64,000 nt of DNA from an uncultured Pseudomonadales bacterium (GTDB taxonomy: Bacteria > Pseudomonadota > Gammaproteobacteria > Pseudomonadales > Porticoccaceae), in contig CALSSA010000009.1 of the NCBI GenBank assembly GCA_943788875.1, positions 124,001 through 188,000 on the forward strand, given 5' to 3'. Made by a program: the position numbers and the translations under genes. Positions 9,257 through 18,125 of this stretch are shown here, one piece after another (within the stretch, counting starts at the first letter, position 1; every line of letters starts with the position of its first letter). The notes below the pieces were generated by a model. The model did no database searches. It saw only the letters and a program-made list of their open reading frames with translations, and was not told the DNA's origin.

Positions 9257-11452
9257 ATGTCAACAAAGCGTATTTCAGTTATGACTGCATTTTCAGCGAA
9301 GCCCAAGGCACTCTTCGATTATCCAAAATACTGGGCTGAATGTTTTGGGCCTGCCCCATTCTTGCCCATGACTCGGGCAGAGATGGATCAGCTTGGCTGG
9401 GATAGTTGCGATGTGATCCTAGTGACTGGTGATGCCTATGTGGATCATCCCAGTTTTGGTATGGCAGTGATCGGGCGAGTACTGGAATCTCAGGGTTACC
9501 GAGTCGGTATTTTGTCCCAGCCAGATTGGCGTGACAAAGAGGCTTTCCGTGAGCTGGGCAAGCCCAACCTGTACTTTGGTGTCACTGCAGGCAATATGGA
9601 TTCCATGATTAACCGCTACACAGCGGATCGACGCCTGCGCCATGATGATGCTTACACCGCTGGTGATGAGGGCGGCAAACGACCGGATCGCGCTGTGACT
9701 GTGTATACGCAAAAATGTCGTGAGGCTTTTTCCGATGTGCCTGTGGTTGCCGGTGGTATTGAGGCCAGCCTGCGACGGCTGGCACATTATGACTACTGGT
9801 CGGAAACGGTGAAGCGTAGTGTATTGATGGATTCGACTGCGGATATTCTGCTCTATGGTAATGCCGAGCGCGCTATGGTGGAGCTGACCCATCGTATGGC
9901 TAACGGCGAGAATATTCGCCAGATTACTGATTTGCGCGGCAGCGCTTTTCTCTGTCGTGAGATACCAGCTGGCTGGTCTGAGATTGACTCCACCTCAGTG
10001 GATCAACCGGGTCGAGTCGAAAAGCAAAAGAATCCCTACGAGGGCGCGCACCCAACACAATGTGATGATGCGAAAGATATTCGTATTAAAGCGGATAAGG
10101 CGATGGCTGAAGCTGCCCCGGCGGCGGCAACAGTGCCACTGGCGATTATCCCAGATACCCAAGCGATTAAAACTGATCCCGGCAGCACCTATATTCGCAT
10201 GCCATCTTTTGATCAGGTCGTGGCAGACCCGGTACTCTATGCCCATGCAGACCGGATTTTTCACCGCGAGACTAATCCAGGCAACGCACGCCCATTAGTG
10301 CAGAACCAGGGTCGCAATGATATTTGGGTCAATCCGCCGCCGATCCCTCTCGAGACCGAGGAGTTGGATTGGGTGTTTGAACAGCCCTATAAAAGGGTGC
10401 CTCATCCATCCTATGGTGAGAGTAAAATCCCTGCCTACGATATGATTCGCTTTTCAGTAAATATTATGCGCGGCTGTTTTGGTGGCTGCACATTCTGCTC
10501 TATTACTGAGCATGAGGGGCGCATTATTCAGAGCCGGTCTGAAAAATCCATTCTTGATGAAGTGGAAAAAATTCGTGATATGACCCCTGGATTTACCGGG
10601 GTTATTTCTGATCTTGGTGGACCAACCGCCAATATGTATCGTTTAAATTGCAAAGATAAAAAGATTGAAGAAACCTGTCGCAGGCCTTCCTGTGTGTATC
10701 CGTCGATCTGTGTCAATCTTGAAACTGACCATAAGCACACCACCCAGCTGTACCGTAAAACCCGCGAACTTGAGGGAGTTAAAAAAGTGGTTGTGGCCTC
10801 GGGGCTGCGCTATGACCTTGCGGTTAAAGATCCGGAATATGTTAAAGAGCTGGTCACCCATCATGTGGGCGGCTATTTAAAGATTGCGCCTGAGCATTCC
10901 GAAGATGGTCCGCTGACCAAGATGATGAAGCCAGGAATGGGCAGCTATTACGAATTTAAAGAGATGTTCGAGCGGTTCTCGAAAGAGGCGGGTAAGAAGC
11001 AGTATTTGATTCCATACTTTATTTCGGCCCATCCAGGCTCCACCAATGAAGATATGATGAGTCTGTCTCTGTGGTTAAAAAATAATGGCTTTCGGGTGGA
11101 TCAGGTACAGAACTTTTATCCTTCTCCTATGGCGTCAGCGACAACCATGTATTACACCGAGAAGAATCCATTGAAGCCCCTTGGGCGCAACAATGATGAG
11201 AAGATATTTAGCGCCAAGAGCAAAGAGCAGCGCACCCTACACAAGGCGTTTCTGCGTTATCACGATCCAGAAAACTGGCCGATGTTGCGCAAGGCTTTGC
11301 GCCGTATGGGCAGGGCTGATCTGATTGGGAGTGGCGATGCTTTTTTGGTGCCTGGCGAGTCCCGCAGGGAGAGAGAGCTCAAGAAGCGCGAAACTAAGAA
11401 GCAGCGGCCGCAGTCGAGATCATCTCGATCAGCGCCGCGCAGAAGAGGCTAA
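9257..11452 (+). CDS. YgiQ-family radical SAM protein
   Basis: 731-residue UPF0313/YgiQ radical SAM enzyme of unknown reaction. N-terminal domain (about 1-300) has the family start [24 protein letters not shown], followed by a B12-binding-like region. The [4Fe-4S] cluster motif CX3CX2C is C407, C411, C414 ([12 protein letters not shown]). The C-terminus is basic and low in complexity ([19 protein letters not shown]), common in this family. ATG at 9257. The gene is monocistronic and convergent with rsmE. Confidence 0.92.
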   Translation: MSTKRISVMTAFSAKPKALFDYPKYWAECFGPAPFLPMTRAEMDQLGWDSCDVILVTGDAYVDHPSFGMAVIGRVLESQGYRVGILSQPDWRDKEAFRELGKPNLYFGVTAGNMDSMINRYTADRRLRHDDAYTAGDEGGKRPDRAVTVYTQKCREAFSDVPVVAGGIEASLRRLAHYDYWSETVKRSVLMDSTADILLYGNAERAMVELTHRMANGENIRQITDLRGSAFLCREIPAGWSEIDSTSVDQPGRVEKQKNPYEGAHPTQCDDAKDIRIKADKAMAEAAPAAATVPLAIIPDTQAIKTDPGSTYIRMPSFDQVVADPVLYAHADRIFHRETNPGNARPLVQNQGRNDIWVNPPPIPLETEELDWVFEQPYKRVPHPSYGESKIPAYDMIRFSVNIMRGCFGGCTFCSITEHEGRIIQSRSEKSILDEVEKIRDMTPGFTGVISDLGGPTANMYRLNCKDKKIEETCRRPSCVYPSICVNLETDHKHTTQLYRKTRELEGVKKVVVASGLRYDLAVKDPEYVKELVTHHVGGYLKIAPEHSEDGPLTKMMKPGMGSYYEFKEMFERFSKEAGKKQYLIPYFISAHPGSTNEDMMSLSLWLKNNGFRVDQVQNFYPSPMASATTMYYTEKNPLKPLGRNNDEKIFSAKSKEQRTLHKAFLRYHDPENWPMLRKALRRMGRADLIGSGDAFLVPGESRRERELKKRETKKQRPQSRSSRSAPRRRG

Positions 11453-11466
11453 TTGAGAGAGATCCT

Positions 11467-12177
11467 CTAGGCTGGATATAGGCGGGAGATAAGCGCTGGT
11501 ACTGCGGTTTCAACACGTAATATTCGCGGCCCTAAATGCACCGACTCAAAGCCTATCTGGTTAAGTTTTTCTACTTCGTAGGGGATAAATCCGCCCTCTG
11601 GGCCAATGGCCAGACTTATAGGCCCTGCACTATTTACTGGACAGCTCTTATCGGTACCTGGATGAGCAACTAAAGCTGTGGACTGGGTAATAATGTCAGC
11701 TAGTTCATCCTCGACAAACGGCTTGAAGAGTTTACGCATAATAATTTCTGGCATCTGCGTATCTTGAGCTTGCTCCAATCCCAAAATAAACTGCTCCTGT
11801 AATGCCTCTGGTTGCAGGAATGGTGTTTGCCAAAAGCTTTTTTCCACCCGGCTGGAATTAATCAGATAGAGTTTCTTTACGCCCATAGCTGCAATGGTCT
11901 GCAGTATTCGGCGCAGCATTTTGGGGCGCGGCAGAGCCAGAATCATGGTTAGTGGTAATGGTGGAGGTGGCTGGGTGTCAAGGCTCAGCTCGATGGTTGC
12001 AGACTGGCTGTCGAGGGCGCTGATTAGACCCTGACCCATCATCCCATTGATTGCACCAACGCGAATTGAATCGCCCACTGCGGCTCGCTGCACGGATATC
12101 AGATGCTCAAGTTGGCGACCTGTGATCAGTGCAGATTGTTGATTGATTTGCTGTGGATTTAGTAGCAGTAAATTCAT
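11467..12177 (-). CDS. rsmE: 16S rRNA (uracil(1498)-N(3))-methyltransferase
   Basis: SPOUT methyltransferase that methylates U1498 of 16S rRNA in the 30S subunit. 236 residues, near E. coli RsmE (243). An N-terminal PUA-like domain (HLISVQRAAVGDSIRVG) is followed by the SPOUT knot with SLAIGPEGGF and the C-terminal LGPRILRVETA. In many Gammaproteobacteria rsmE precedes gshB; here it is alone. Confidence 0.94.
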   Translation of the reverse strand: MNLLLLNPQQINQQSALITGRQLEHLISVQRAAVGDSIRVGAINGMMGQGLISALDSQSATIELSLDTQPPPPLPLTMILALPRPKMLRRILQTIAAMGVKKLYLINSSRVEKSFWQTPFLQPEALQEQFILGLEQAQDTQMPEIIMRKLFKPFVEDELADIITQSTALVAHPGTDKSCPVNSAGPISLAIGPEGGFIPYEVEKLNQIGFESVHLGPRILRVETAVPALISRLYPA

Positions 12178-12245
12178 AGGGGTGATTGTAATAGATATTC
12201 ATGGCTTTAGGGGTTGCTGATACTGGAGGTTTGCCCGATTTGCCC

Positions 12246-12251
12246 TATAAT
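12246..12251 (+). promoter_or_regulatory. -10 element for tRNA-Arg
   Basis: A perfect TATAAT ends 9 bases before the mature 5' end of tRNA-Arg. No good -35 hexamer is seen at 16-18 bases spacing. Confidence 0.5.
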
Positions 12252-12260
12252 AAGGTTCAG

Positions 12261-12336
12261 GTCCCGTTCGATTAACTGGATAAATCCGTCGCCTCCTAAG
12301 CGACTGCTGGGGGTTCAAGTCCCTCACGGGACACCA
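12261..12336 (+). tRNA. tRNA-Arg (anticodon CCU)
   Basis: 76-nt cloverleaf with CCA encoded. The acceptor stem pairs GTCCCGT with ACGGGAC. The anticodon arm is GTCGC-CTCCTAA-GCGAC, giving anticodon CCU, which reads AGG. The T arm carries GGGTTCAAGTCCC. It stands alone, with no neighbouring tRNA and no integrase beside it. Confidence 0.95.
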
Positions 12337-12586
12337 GTTTTCTGCCATCTATAGTCTTTAATTAGCGCCTTTTTTAGCCTGTTACATATTAAATATATTA
12401 ACTAGCCGTCGTGGTTTTTGGTAACCCAAGCCGTATCCGGTTGTATATTGTTCGCAGTTGGGCTTAGATTGGTCTGTTATTTAAGTGTATTAGCCTTTAC
12501 GGAGTACACAAGACCACCGTCTGAGATGAGCTTTCAATAAAAATTAATCCAGACTATCTTTATTTTTAAATACAAGGGGTAGCTCA
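12337..12586. other. Intergenic region after tRNA-Arg
   Basis: 250 bases, AT-rich, with no supported gene. It should hold the tRNA transcript end and the promoter of the following lipoprotein gene. A short direct remnant of the tRNA 3' end, as expected from an attachment site, was looked for and not seen. Confidence 0.5.
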
Positions 12587-13405
12587 ATGAGCAAATTATT
12601 AACTGTCTGTATAGCACTGGCTTTTTTGGTTGGTTGTGCCAAAGAAGAGGTTTCAATTCAGGTTGTAGAAGAGCCTATTATTCAAGAGCAGGCTGCTGTA
12701 TCTAGCCCTATGCTGGTTGAATTTATGTGGTGTAAGGATGGCGCAGATTTTAGCCCGGATAGCTTTGCGGTTATGGTGGCTGAATGGAATGCACTGGATG
12801 CCGCTTCAACTAATCAGGCCGCAGGCGCGTTTGTGCTAGTACCTGAGATGGAATCTACTGACTTTGATCGTATCTGGGCCAATATTTGGAGTAGTCAAGA
12901 TGCCAGAGATGCTGGCTGGAAAGAATGGTTGGAGAATGATGCTGCAGACTTTGGCGCCAAGTATGACAGTGTGATGGCCTGTAACCCGGAGCGGGTATTT
13001 CTGTTTGAATCAGAGCGCGTAGTGTCTCCTTCGGTTGCCTGGGAAGGTACCGGTCCTTTCCCCGCCAGATATAGTTTTTGTAATCTCAATGAAGGAAAAA
13101 CTGAAGCAGATGTTGCTGCAGCAATTGGCCAGTTCCAAGAATGGGTTGCGGCTGGTCGTGAGGCTACTGGTGGCAATGGCTTTATGTCAACAAATCTGAC
13201 ACCTCAGTTTGATCCGTCAGCTACTGAAGGTGCGACGAGCGTCGATAGCTATCAGGGTGCTTTCTGGGGTAGTGCTGAAGAGCGCACTGCTGGAATGGCC
13301 GGGTGGATGGCTAAAGGTAATGCGGCCCGTGAAGCTTATGAGGCTGTATTCAGCTGCGACGACGTTGACTTTGACTTGCTTGGTGTTAAAGCTTTGAGAT
13401 TTTAA
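12587..13405 (+). CDS. Lipoprotein with two related alpha/beta repeats, unknown function
   Basis: 272 residues. The N-terminus SKLLTVCIALAFLVGC is a lipoprotein signal with lipobox LVGC (Cys 17), so it is probably anchored in the outer membrane. The mature part appears to be two copies of a domain of about 105 residues. The end of copy 1 (FDRIWANIWSSQDARDAGWK ... YDSVMAC) aligns with the end of copy 2 (YQGAFWGSAEERTAGMAGWM ... YEAVFSC), and both begin with a strand ending in Cys (EFMWC, RYSFC). This resembles tandem ferredoxin-like dimeric alpha/beta-barrel domains, but no family is recognised. RBS AGGGGT lies about 8 bases before the ATG. A strong terminator follows. Confidence 0.75.
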   Translation: MSKLLTVCIALAFLVGCAKEEVSIQVVEEPIIQEQAAVSSPMLVEFMWCKDGADFSPDSFAVMVAEWNALDAASTNQAAGAFVLVPEMESTDFDRIWANIWSSQDARDAGWKEWLENDAADFGAKYDSVMACNPERVFLFESERVVSPSVAWEGTGPFPARYSFCNLNEGKTEADVAAAIGQFQEWVAAGREATGGNGFMSTNLTPQFDPSATEGATSVDSYQGAFWGSAEERTAGMAGWMAKGNAAREAYEAVFSCDDVDFDLLGVKALRF

Positions 13406-13414
13406 CTGTGGTTG

Positions 13415-13443
13415 AAAAAAGGCTGCCTTGGCAGCCTTTTTTT
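13415..13443 (+). terminator. Rho-independent terminator after lipoprotein gene
   Basis: A-run, stem GGCTGCC/GGCAGCC with a TT loop, and T-run; begins 10 bases after the stop. Confidence 0.85.
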
Positions 13444-13503
13444 GTAGACTTTAGCACTACAGGTGCTATTGTTTTTAGCCTAAAAAAATAAACGAGTAAG
13501 TAT

Positions 13504-16500
13504 ATGTATTTATACTTCAGAGGAATACTAATAACGACAGCGGTTTTACTTGCCTCATGCGGTGGCGGTGGCGGTGGCAGTGGCAGTGGCAGTGGAAGTA
13601 CGACTTCTGCGGTAGCGAATTTGGCTCCTTTATTTTCTGGCACTGACAGTTTTGAGATCCTTGAAGGGCGCCAACCTAATTTAAGCTTAAATTTTTCTGA
13701 TCCGGAAGGGGCAGTCATAGCCACTTCTATTACTGGTGGTGTCGATCAGGGCCTGTTTGAGTTGTCTCAATCAGGCGTGGTTCGCTTTCTGTCCCTGCCT
13801 GATTATGAAAGTCCTGCCGATGAGGGCGGTGATAATAATTATAGGATTATTATCACCGCTTCAGATGGCACAAATCAGACTATTCAAAGTATTAATATTA
13901 CTGTGATGGATGCACTCGAGGCGCGTGTCGTCGATGGTCCGGTTGCTCGTAGTCGAGTATCTATTGTTGACAGTGGTGACTCTGGCGCCAATGCAATTGA
14001 ATCTAGTACGACCACTGATGAGCAGGGTTTTTTTGTATTACAACCACCAGAGACTAGTTGTGTTACCCCCGATGGCTGCGAAATTGTCATACTGGCTGTG
14101 GGTGGTGTGGATATTGTCACTAACAATGATTTGGGAGATCTGGTTTTATCTGGCAGTGCCTTGCTGGACAGGAACTTTAATATAACCCCCATAAGTACCA
14201 TGTTGGTTAATGCCGCTAACCCGCAGCTATTGTTAGACGGCTTTGGCCTGAATCTGACATTAGAAGATATAGCCACCATAGATCCCTGGCAGCTTGCACA
14301 GGATGAAAACTATGCCGCTGAGCAACTCTTAAGGGCTAACCAGCAATTGCTCGGTCTGATGTTAACGGCAAATAGCCTGATCGACGATGGGCAGATTGGG
14401 TCTGAGGACGTTAATTCAGCACTTGCAGCTGCATTGTCGAGTGCCATACAAAGCAACAGTGAAACTTTAAACCTTGCCAATGCGGATGTTCTATCTTCCA
14501 TATTGATTGCTTCTGCTGCGTCCCTAGGTGCACCTTTGATAGAGGGCTCTGCAGAAGTCGTTGCCGCCAGACTGGCAATGTTGAATCAGGTACTGGCCAA
14601 TGATGATGTTGCTCCTACAGAGAATGTTGCGGCCGCTGTGATTAGCAGCTCGCAGTTGGAGCTGCAATCTGCGGTTGAACAGCTCAGCGCCGGCGAGATA
14701 GATTCTGTCGAGTTTAGTAGTTTAACCTCTGTGGATGAGCTATTTGCCGAACTTCCCGTGTTTGCTCTATTTCCAGATTACGATGGCGATGGATTGGCTG
14801 ATGTCACTGATGAAGATGATGATGGAGATGGGGTTGATGACGAGCGCGACCCTTTTCCTTTGGACAGTAGTCTAACCCCACCAACAGCGCTCATTGCGAG
14901 TAACGTAGTTTCCGGTTCAGTGCCCCTAGTAGTGAGTTTTGATACTAGCGATAGCAGCATTGGCAGTGGCAATGTTAGTGATGTGACTTATAGTTGGTCT
15001 TTTGATGATGGATCTCAGGCCAATGGTCAGGAGGTTGAGAACGTTTACGCCATTGATGGGGAATTCTCTGCGCAATTGACTATCACAAATGGGGATGACC
15101 TCAGTCATAGTGCGGCTGTGGTCATTTCGGTTGCTCCGTCAGAGACTAGTTACACAGTTGCCGGCACGATTAAAGTGGCTGAATCTATGGCTGTGGATTT
15201 GGATGTTAATAATAGCGACTCAGCGCCCACCGAAAACAATAGTCGGGAGACTGCCCAGCTTGTTTCTAACCCAGTGACCCTAGCCGGTTATGTCAATACA
15301 GCAGGCGTAGGTGAGGAGGGTACCTCCAAGGTCTCTGGCGACGTTGATGATGTATTTGCCATCAATGCACTCGGCGGTGAAATTATTAATCTCAATATGT
15401 CGGATCCTAATCAAACAGATTTGGATCTGTATATTTATGACAGCATTGGAGAGCTGATCGACTACTCTATTGGTGTTACTCAGTTTGAAAGCTCTAAGCT
15501 TCCAGATATTGGAGGACTCTATTATATCAACGTCACGGTCTATGATACTGGCGCTTCCACCTACGTGCTGACTGTTGGTCGCGATGCAGAGCAGACCAGC
15601 ACAGGTTGGTCAGCGGCAGATGATATTGTGATTGGTGATGTGATTGTCCAGCAGCGTCCTAGTAAATTGCGCTCGATCAGCAATTTTATGGCCCAGCAGA
15701 AGTCCCTTGCTGCGGTGCGTAGCGCCGGGAACTCAGGTCCAGCGCTCTATAGCTATGGGCAGTCGGTTGCTGACCAGCCCGTTGCGTCTAAAACCAGATC
15801 AATTACAACTCAGGCACTTTCAGAATTAGAACTCAAGGCGGCGACATTGCGCAAGGTCAAGGCCATCTCGAAACAGGTTGGAGTGGAATACGCAGAACCA
15901 AACTATATACACAGGCGTTTGGCAATAACGCCAAATGACCCTCGTTATCAGGCTCAGTGGCACTATCCTAAAATCAACCTGCCTGCAGCCTGGGATATCA
16001 GTACTGGCGATATCAGTGTAAAGGTTGCCGTGCTAGATACGGGAGTTTTTGATCAGCACCCGGATCTGGTTAATCGCTTGTCAGCAGATGATTATGACTT
16101 TATCGATGATATCAGTAACTCTGGTGATGGCGATGGAATGGATGCGGATGGCACTGACCCGGGCGATGGTCGCGACAATGAGCTTTGCTCTAACAGTGAC
16201 TATGCTACCTCCAGTTTTCACGGCACCCATGTGGCGGGCACAATTGGTGCTGACAGTAACAATGATATGGATGTGGCTGGTGTTACCTGGGCGGGCGAGA
16301 TTATGAATCTCAGAGTGCTGGGCTGCCTTGGGGGCTATGACTATGATATTGCCAATGCGATTAGATATGCTGCCGGTTTGGATAACTCATCCGGCGTGAT
16401 TGTGGCCGATCCCGCAGATATTATCAATATGAGCCTTGGCGGTGGTGGTAGCAGTAATACTATGCAGCAGGCGGTGACGGATGCCCGTAATGCAGGACTG

Positions 16501-17610
16501 GTGATTATCGCTGCTGCTGGTAATTCTTCTAGCTCCCAGTTTTTCTACCCGGCAGCCTATGAGGGTGTAGTCTCTGTCTCCGCAACCAATTCACAGGACG
16601 GCCTTGCGAGTTATTCAAATTATGGAACCAGCATTGATATCAGTGCTCCTGGCGGGGAATATGGGGATAGTGATGGTGATGGCTATCAGGATTTGGTGTT
16701 TAGTACTCTAGCCATCATTGAAGATGGCGTTATTCAGCCTACTGTAGCCGCCTATCAGGGCACATCAATGGCTGCTCCTCATATGGCCGGCGTGGTCTCG
16801 CTTATGAAGGCTATCTATCCGCAGCTGACGCCGGATGATCTAGATGCGTTGATTGTCAGTGGGGAAATCAGTATTGATTTGGGCAGTCCTGGGCGAGATA
16901 ACGACTTCGGTCATGGCCGTATTGATGCGTTAAAAGCAGCCAACTATGCCGACCTGCTGGCCAATGGAACACCGATTCCGATGACGCCGATTTTACAGAT
17001 GAGTTACTCCTACTTAAATTTTGGGCGCCTTTTAAGCGCCATTGATGTATCGGCTTACAATAGCGGTAACGGCGATCTGGTGATATCTGATGTGCAGATA
17101 TCAGAGAGCTTTGTGACAGTTTCCAGCCCTGATTCGAACGATGGTCTGGGGGTTTATCAGGTGACTATAGATCGTACCGGGTTGGCTATAGGTATCTACG
17201 GGGCAACAATAACGTTTAACTCCAATGGCGGCGACATTGCTCTTGATGTGAGATTCGAGGTGGCGGCAGAGGATGACCTGACCTCGGGCAATGCTGGGTT
17301 GATCTACACGATTCTCTATAATGTGGCTGGCGATGAAACAGTATCTTCGACAATCTCTTCAGCGACTGATGGAGAATACCAGTTTAGTCTCGATATTCTG
17401 GGTGGCGTCTATAACCTGATTGCAGGGTCAGACAGTGACAATGATGGTTATATTTGTGGCCCCGGTGAAGCCTGTGGTCTTTATCCACTAATCGACTCTC
17501 CTGTCGATTTGATTCTCAATCAAGACCTGAGCGAGGTTGATTTTGGTGTGACCTTTGTAATTCCGTCCAGCTCAGATGCTGGTGTCAATCAGGCATTTAA
17601 AGTTAGATAG
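13504..17610 (+). CDS. Large surface subtilase (S8 family serine peptidase lipoprotein)
   Basis: 1368 residues. Lipoprotein signal with lipobox LLASC (Cys 19), then a Gly/Ser linker (20-32), suggesting anchoring at the cell surface or outer membrane. Domains in order: cadherin-like (about 38-135), an alpha-helical middle region (200-420), a calcium-binding Asp-rich repeat of the thrombospondin type 3 kind (423-455), a PKD domain (459-545), a pre-peptidase C-terminal-like beta domain (about 613-696), an I9-like propeptide remnant (about 760-800) and the S8 catalytic domain (about 820-1150). The catalytic triad reads D845 (VLDTG), H906 (FHGTHVAG) and S1088 (GTSMAAPH), with oxyanion N1007; all residues are present. 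A beta-rich tail (about 1150-1368) follows. Likely degrades extracellular protein. It has its own promoter region after the terminator at 13443. Confidence 0.88.
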   Translation: MYLYFRGILITTAVLLASCGGGGGGSGSGSGSTTSAVANLAPLFSGTDSFEILEGRQPNLSLNFSDPEGAVIATSITGGVDQGLFELSQSGVVRFLSLPDYESPADEGGDNNYRIIITASDGTNQTIQSINITVMDALEARVVDGPVARSRVSIVDSGDSGANAIESSTTTDEQGFFVLQPPETSCVTPDGCEIVILAVGGVDIVTNNDLGDLVLSGSALLDRNFNITPISTMLVNAANPQLLLDGFGLNLTLEDIATIDPWQLAQDENYAAEQLLRANQQLLGLMLTANSLIDDGQIGSEDVNSALAAALSSAIQSNSETLNLANADVLSSILIASAASLGAPLIEGSAEVVAARLAMLNQVLANDDVAPTENVAAAVISSSQLELQSAVEQLSAGEIDSVEFSSLTSVDELFAELPVFALFPDYDGDGLADVTDEDDDGDGVDDERDPFPLDSSLTPPTALIASNVVSGSVPLVVSFDTSDSSIGSGNVSDVTYSWSFDDGSQANGQEVENVYAIDGEFSAQLTITNGDDLSHSAAVVISVAPSETSYTVAGTIKVAESMAVDLDVNNSDSAPTENNSRETAQLVSNPVTLAGYVNTAGVGEEGTSKVSGDVDDVFAINALGGEIINLNMSDPNQTDLDLYIYDSIGELIDYSIGVTQFESSKLPDIGGLYYINVTVYDTGASTYVLTVGRDAEQTSTGWSAADDIVIGDVIVQQRPSKLRSISNFMAQQKSLAAVRSAGNSGPALYSYGQSVADQPVASKTRSITTQALSELELKAATLRKVKAISKQVGVEYAEPNYIHRRLAITPNDPRYQAQWHYPKINLPAAWDISTGDISVKVAVLDTGVFDQHPDLVNRLSADDYDFIDDISNSGDGDGMDADGTDPGDGRDNELCSNSDYATSSFHGTHVAGTIGADSNNDMDVAGVTWAGEIMNLRVLGCLGGYDYDIANAIRYAAGLDNSSGVIVADPADIINMSLGGGGSSNTMQQAVTDARNAGLVIIAAAGNSSSSQFFYPAAYEGVVSVSATNSQDGLASYSNYGTSIDISAPGGEYGDSDGDGYQDLVFSTLAIIEDGVIQPTVAAYQGTSMAAPHMAGVVSLMKAIYPQLTPDDLDALIVSGEISIDLGSPGRDNDFGHGRIDALKAANYADLLANGTPIPMTPILQMSYSYLNFGRLLSAIDVSAYNSGNGDLVISDVQISESFVTVSSPDSNDGLGVYQVTIDRTGLAIGIYGATITFNSNGGDIALDVRFEVAAEDDLTSGNAGLIYTILYNVAGDETVSSTISSATDGEYQFSLDILGGVYNLIAGSDSDNDGYICGPGEACGLYPLIDSPVDLILNQDLSEVDFGVTFVIPSSSDAGVNQAFKVR

Positions 17611-17945
17611 ACTGTGGGATATGGATTGATCTCTTCGGCTAGGAGCCGAAGCGACCCCTCTGGGGCTGCGTCGCGTCGCGACTTGTCCAAAATGCGATGC
17701 ATTTTGTCGAACCCACTAGGATTCTCACGTTATTTCCCATACATAAGAAAGGACTTTTAAAAAGGACTTTTAGATATTGCACTGGGATAGGGATTGATCT
17801 CTTCGGCTAGGAGCCGAAGCGACCCCCCTGGGGCTGCGTCGCGTCGCGACTTGTCCAAAATGCGATGCATTTTGTCGAACCCACTAGGATTCTCACCCTA
17901 TCCCACCGCCATAAAAAAAGCCCCTTAAAAAGGGGCTTTTAAATA
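17611..17945. repeat. Two tandem 168-bp structured units next to tRNA-Ser
   Basis: Two copies, about 17611-17778 and 17779-17945, align base for base at an offset of 168. The core (about 17625-17729 and 17793-17897) is nearly identical. Each unit has imperfect terminal inverted repeats (GGGATAGGG ... CCCTATCCC in copy 2), with the left end resembling the 3' end of tRNA-Ser (T-arm and acceptor strand). Inside are hairpins CTTCGGCT/AGCCGAAG and CAAAATGC/GCATTTTG, and a CCCC/GGGG stem within GCGAC/GTCGC. Each core is followed by a terminator-like A/T hairpin: intact in copy 2 (17913-17940), decayed in copy 1 (17747-17773). No ORF is present. Confidence 0.8.
17913..17940 (-). terminator. Terminator of tRNA-Ser
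   Basis: Stem AAAAGCCCC/GGGGCTTTT with T-run on the minus strand, starting 6 bases after the tRNA 3' end. It is near-symmetrical and could act in both directions. Confidence 0.85.
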
Positions 17946-18036
17946 TGGCGGTGGGATAGGGATTCGAACCCTAGATACGCTATTAACGTATGCCAGTTTT
18001 CAAGACTGGTGCATTCAACCGCTCTGCCATCCCACC
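17946..18036 (-). tRNA. tRNA-Ser (anticodon UGA)
   Basis: 91-nt class II tRNA on the minus strand with encoded CCA. The acceptor stem pairs GGTGGGA with TCCCACC, with G73 as discriminator. The anticodon arm is CCAGT-CTTGAAA-ACTGG (anticodon UGA). There is a long variable arm (ATACG-TTAATAG-CGTAT) and the T arm AGGGTTCGAATCCCT. It is intact. The two repeat units lie directly downstream of it. Confidence 0.96.
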
Positions 18037-18077
18037 TGATACAGTTATGACTGGATCCATTCTGCTGCGACCCTGAC

Positions 18078-18109
18078 AATAAAGGCGCTGATTATACAGC
18101 GCCTTTATT
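18078..18109 (-). terminator. Terminator of rne
   Basis: Perfect 13-bp stem (AATAAAGGCGCTG/CAGCGCCTTTATT, 6-base loop), 16 bases downstream of the rne stop and between it and tRNA-Ser. Confidence 0.8.
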
Positions 18110-18125
18110 TACTGACAAGTAACAA

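Noticed and set aside
11453-11466. Terminator between ygiQ and rsmE
   Set aside because: Only a very weak AGAG/CTCT pairing is visible and there is no T-run.
12261-13405. Integration site at tRNA-Arg
   Set aside because: No repeat of the tRNA 3' end and no integrase were found nearby; the recombinase is over 40 kb away.
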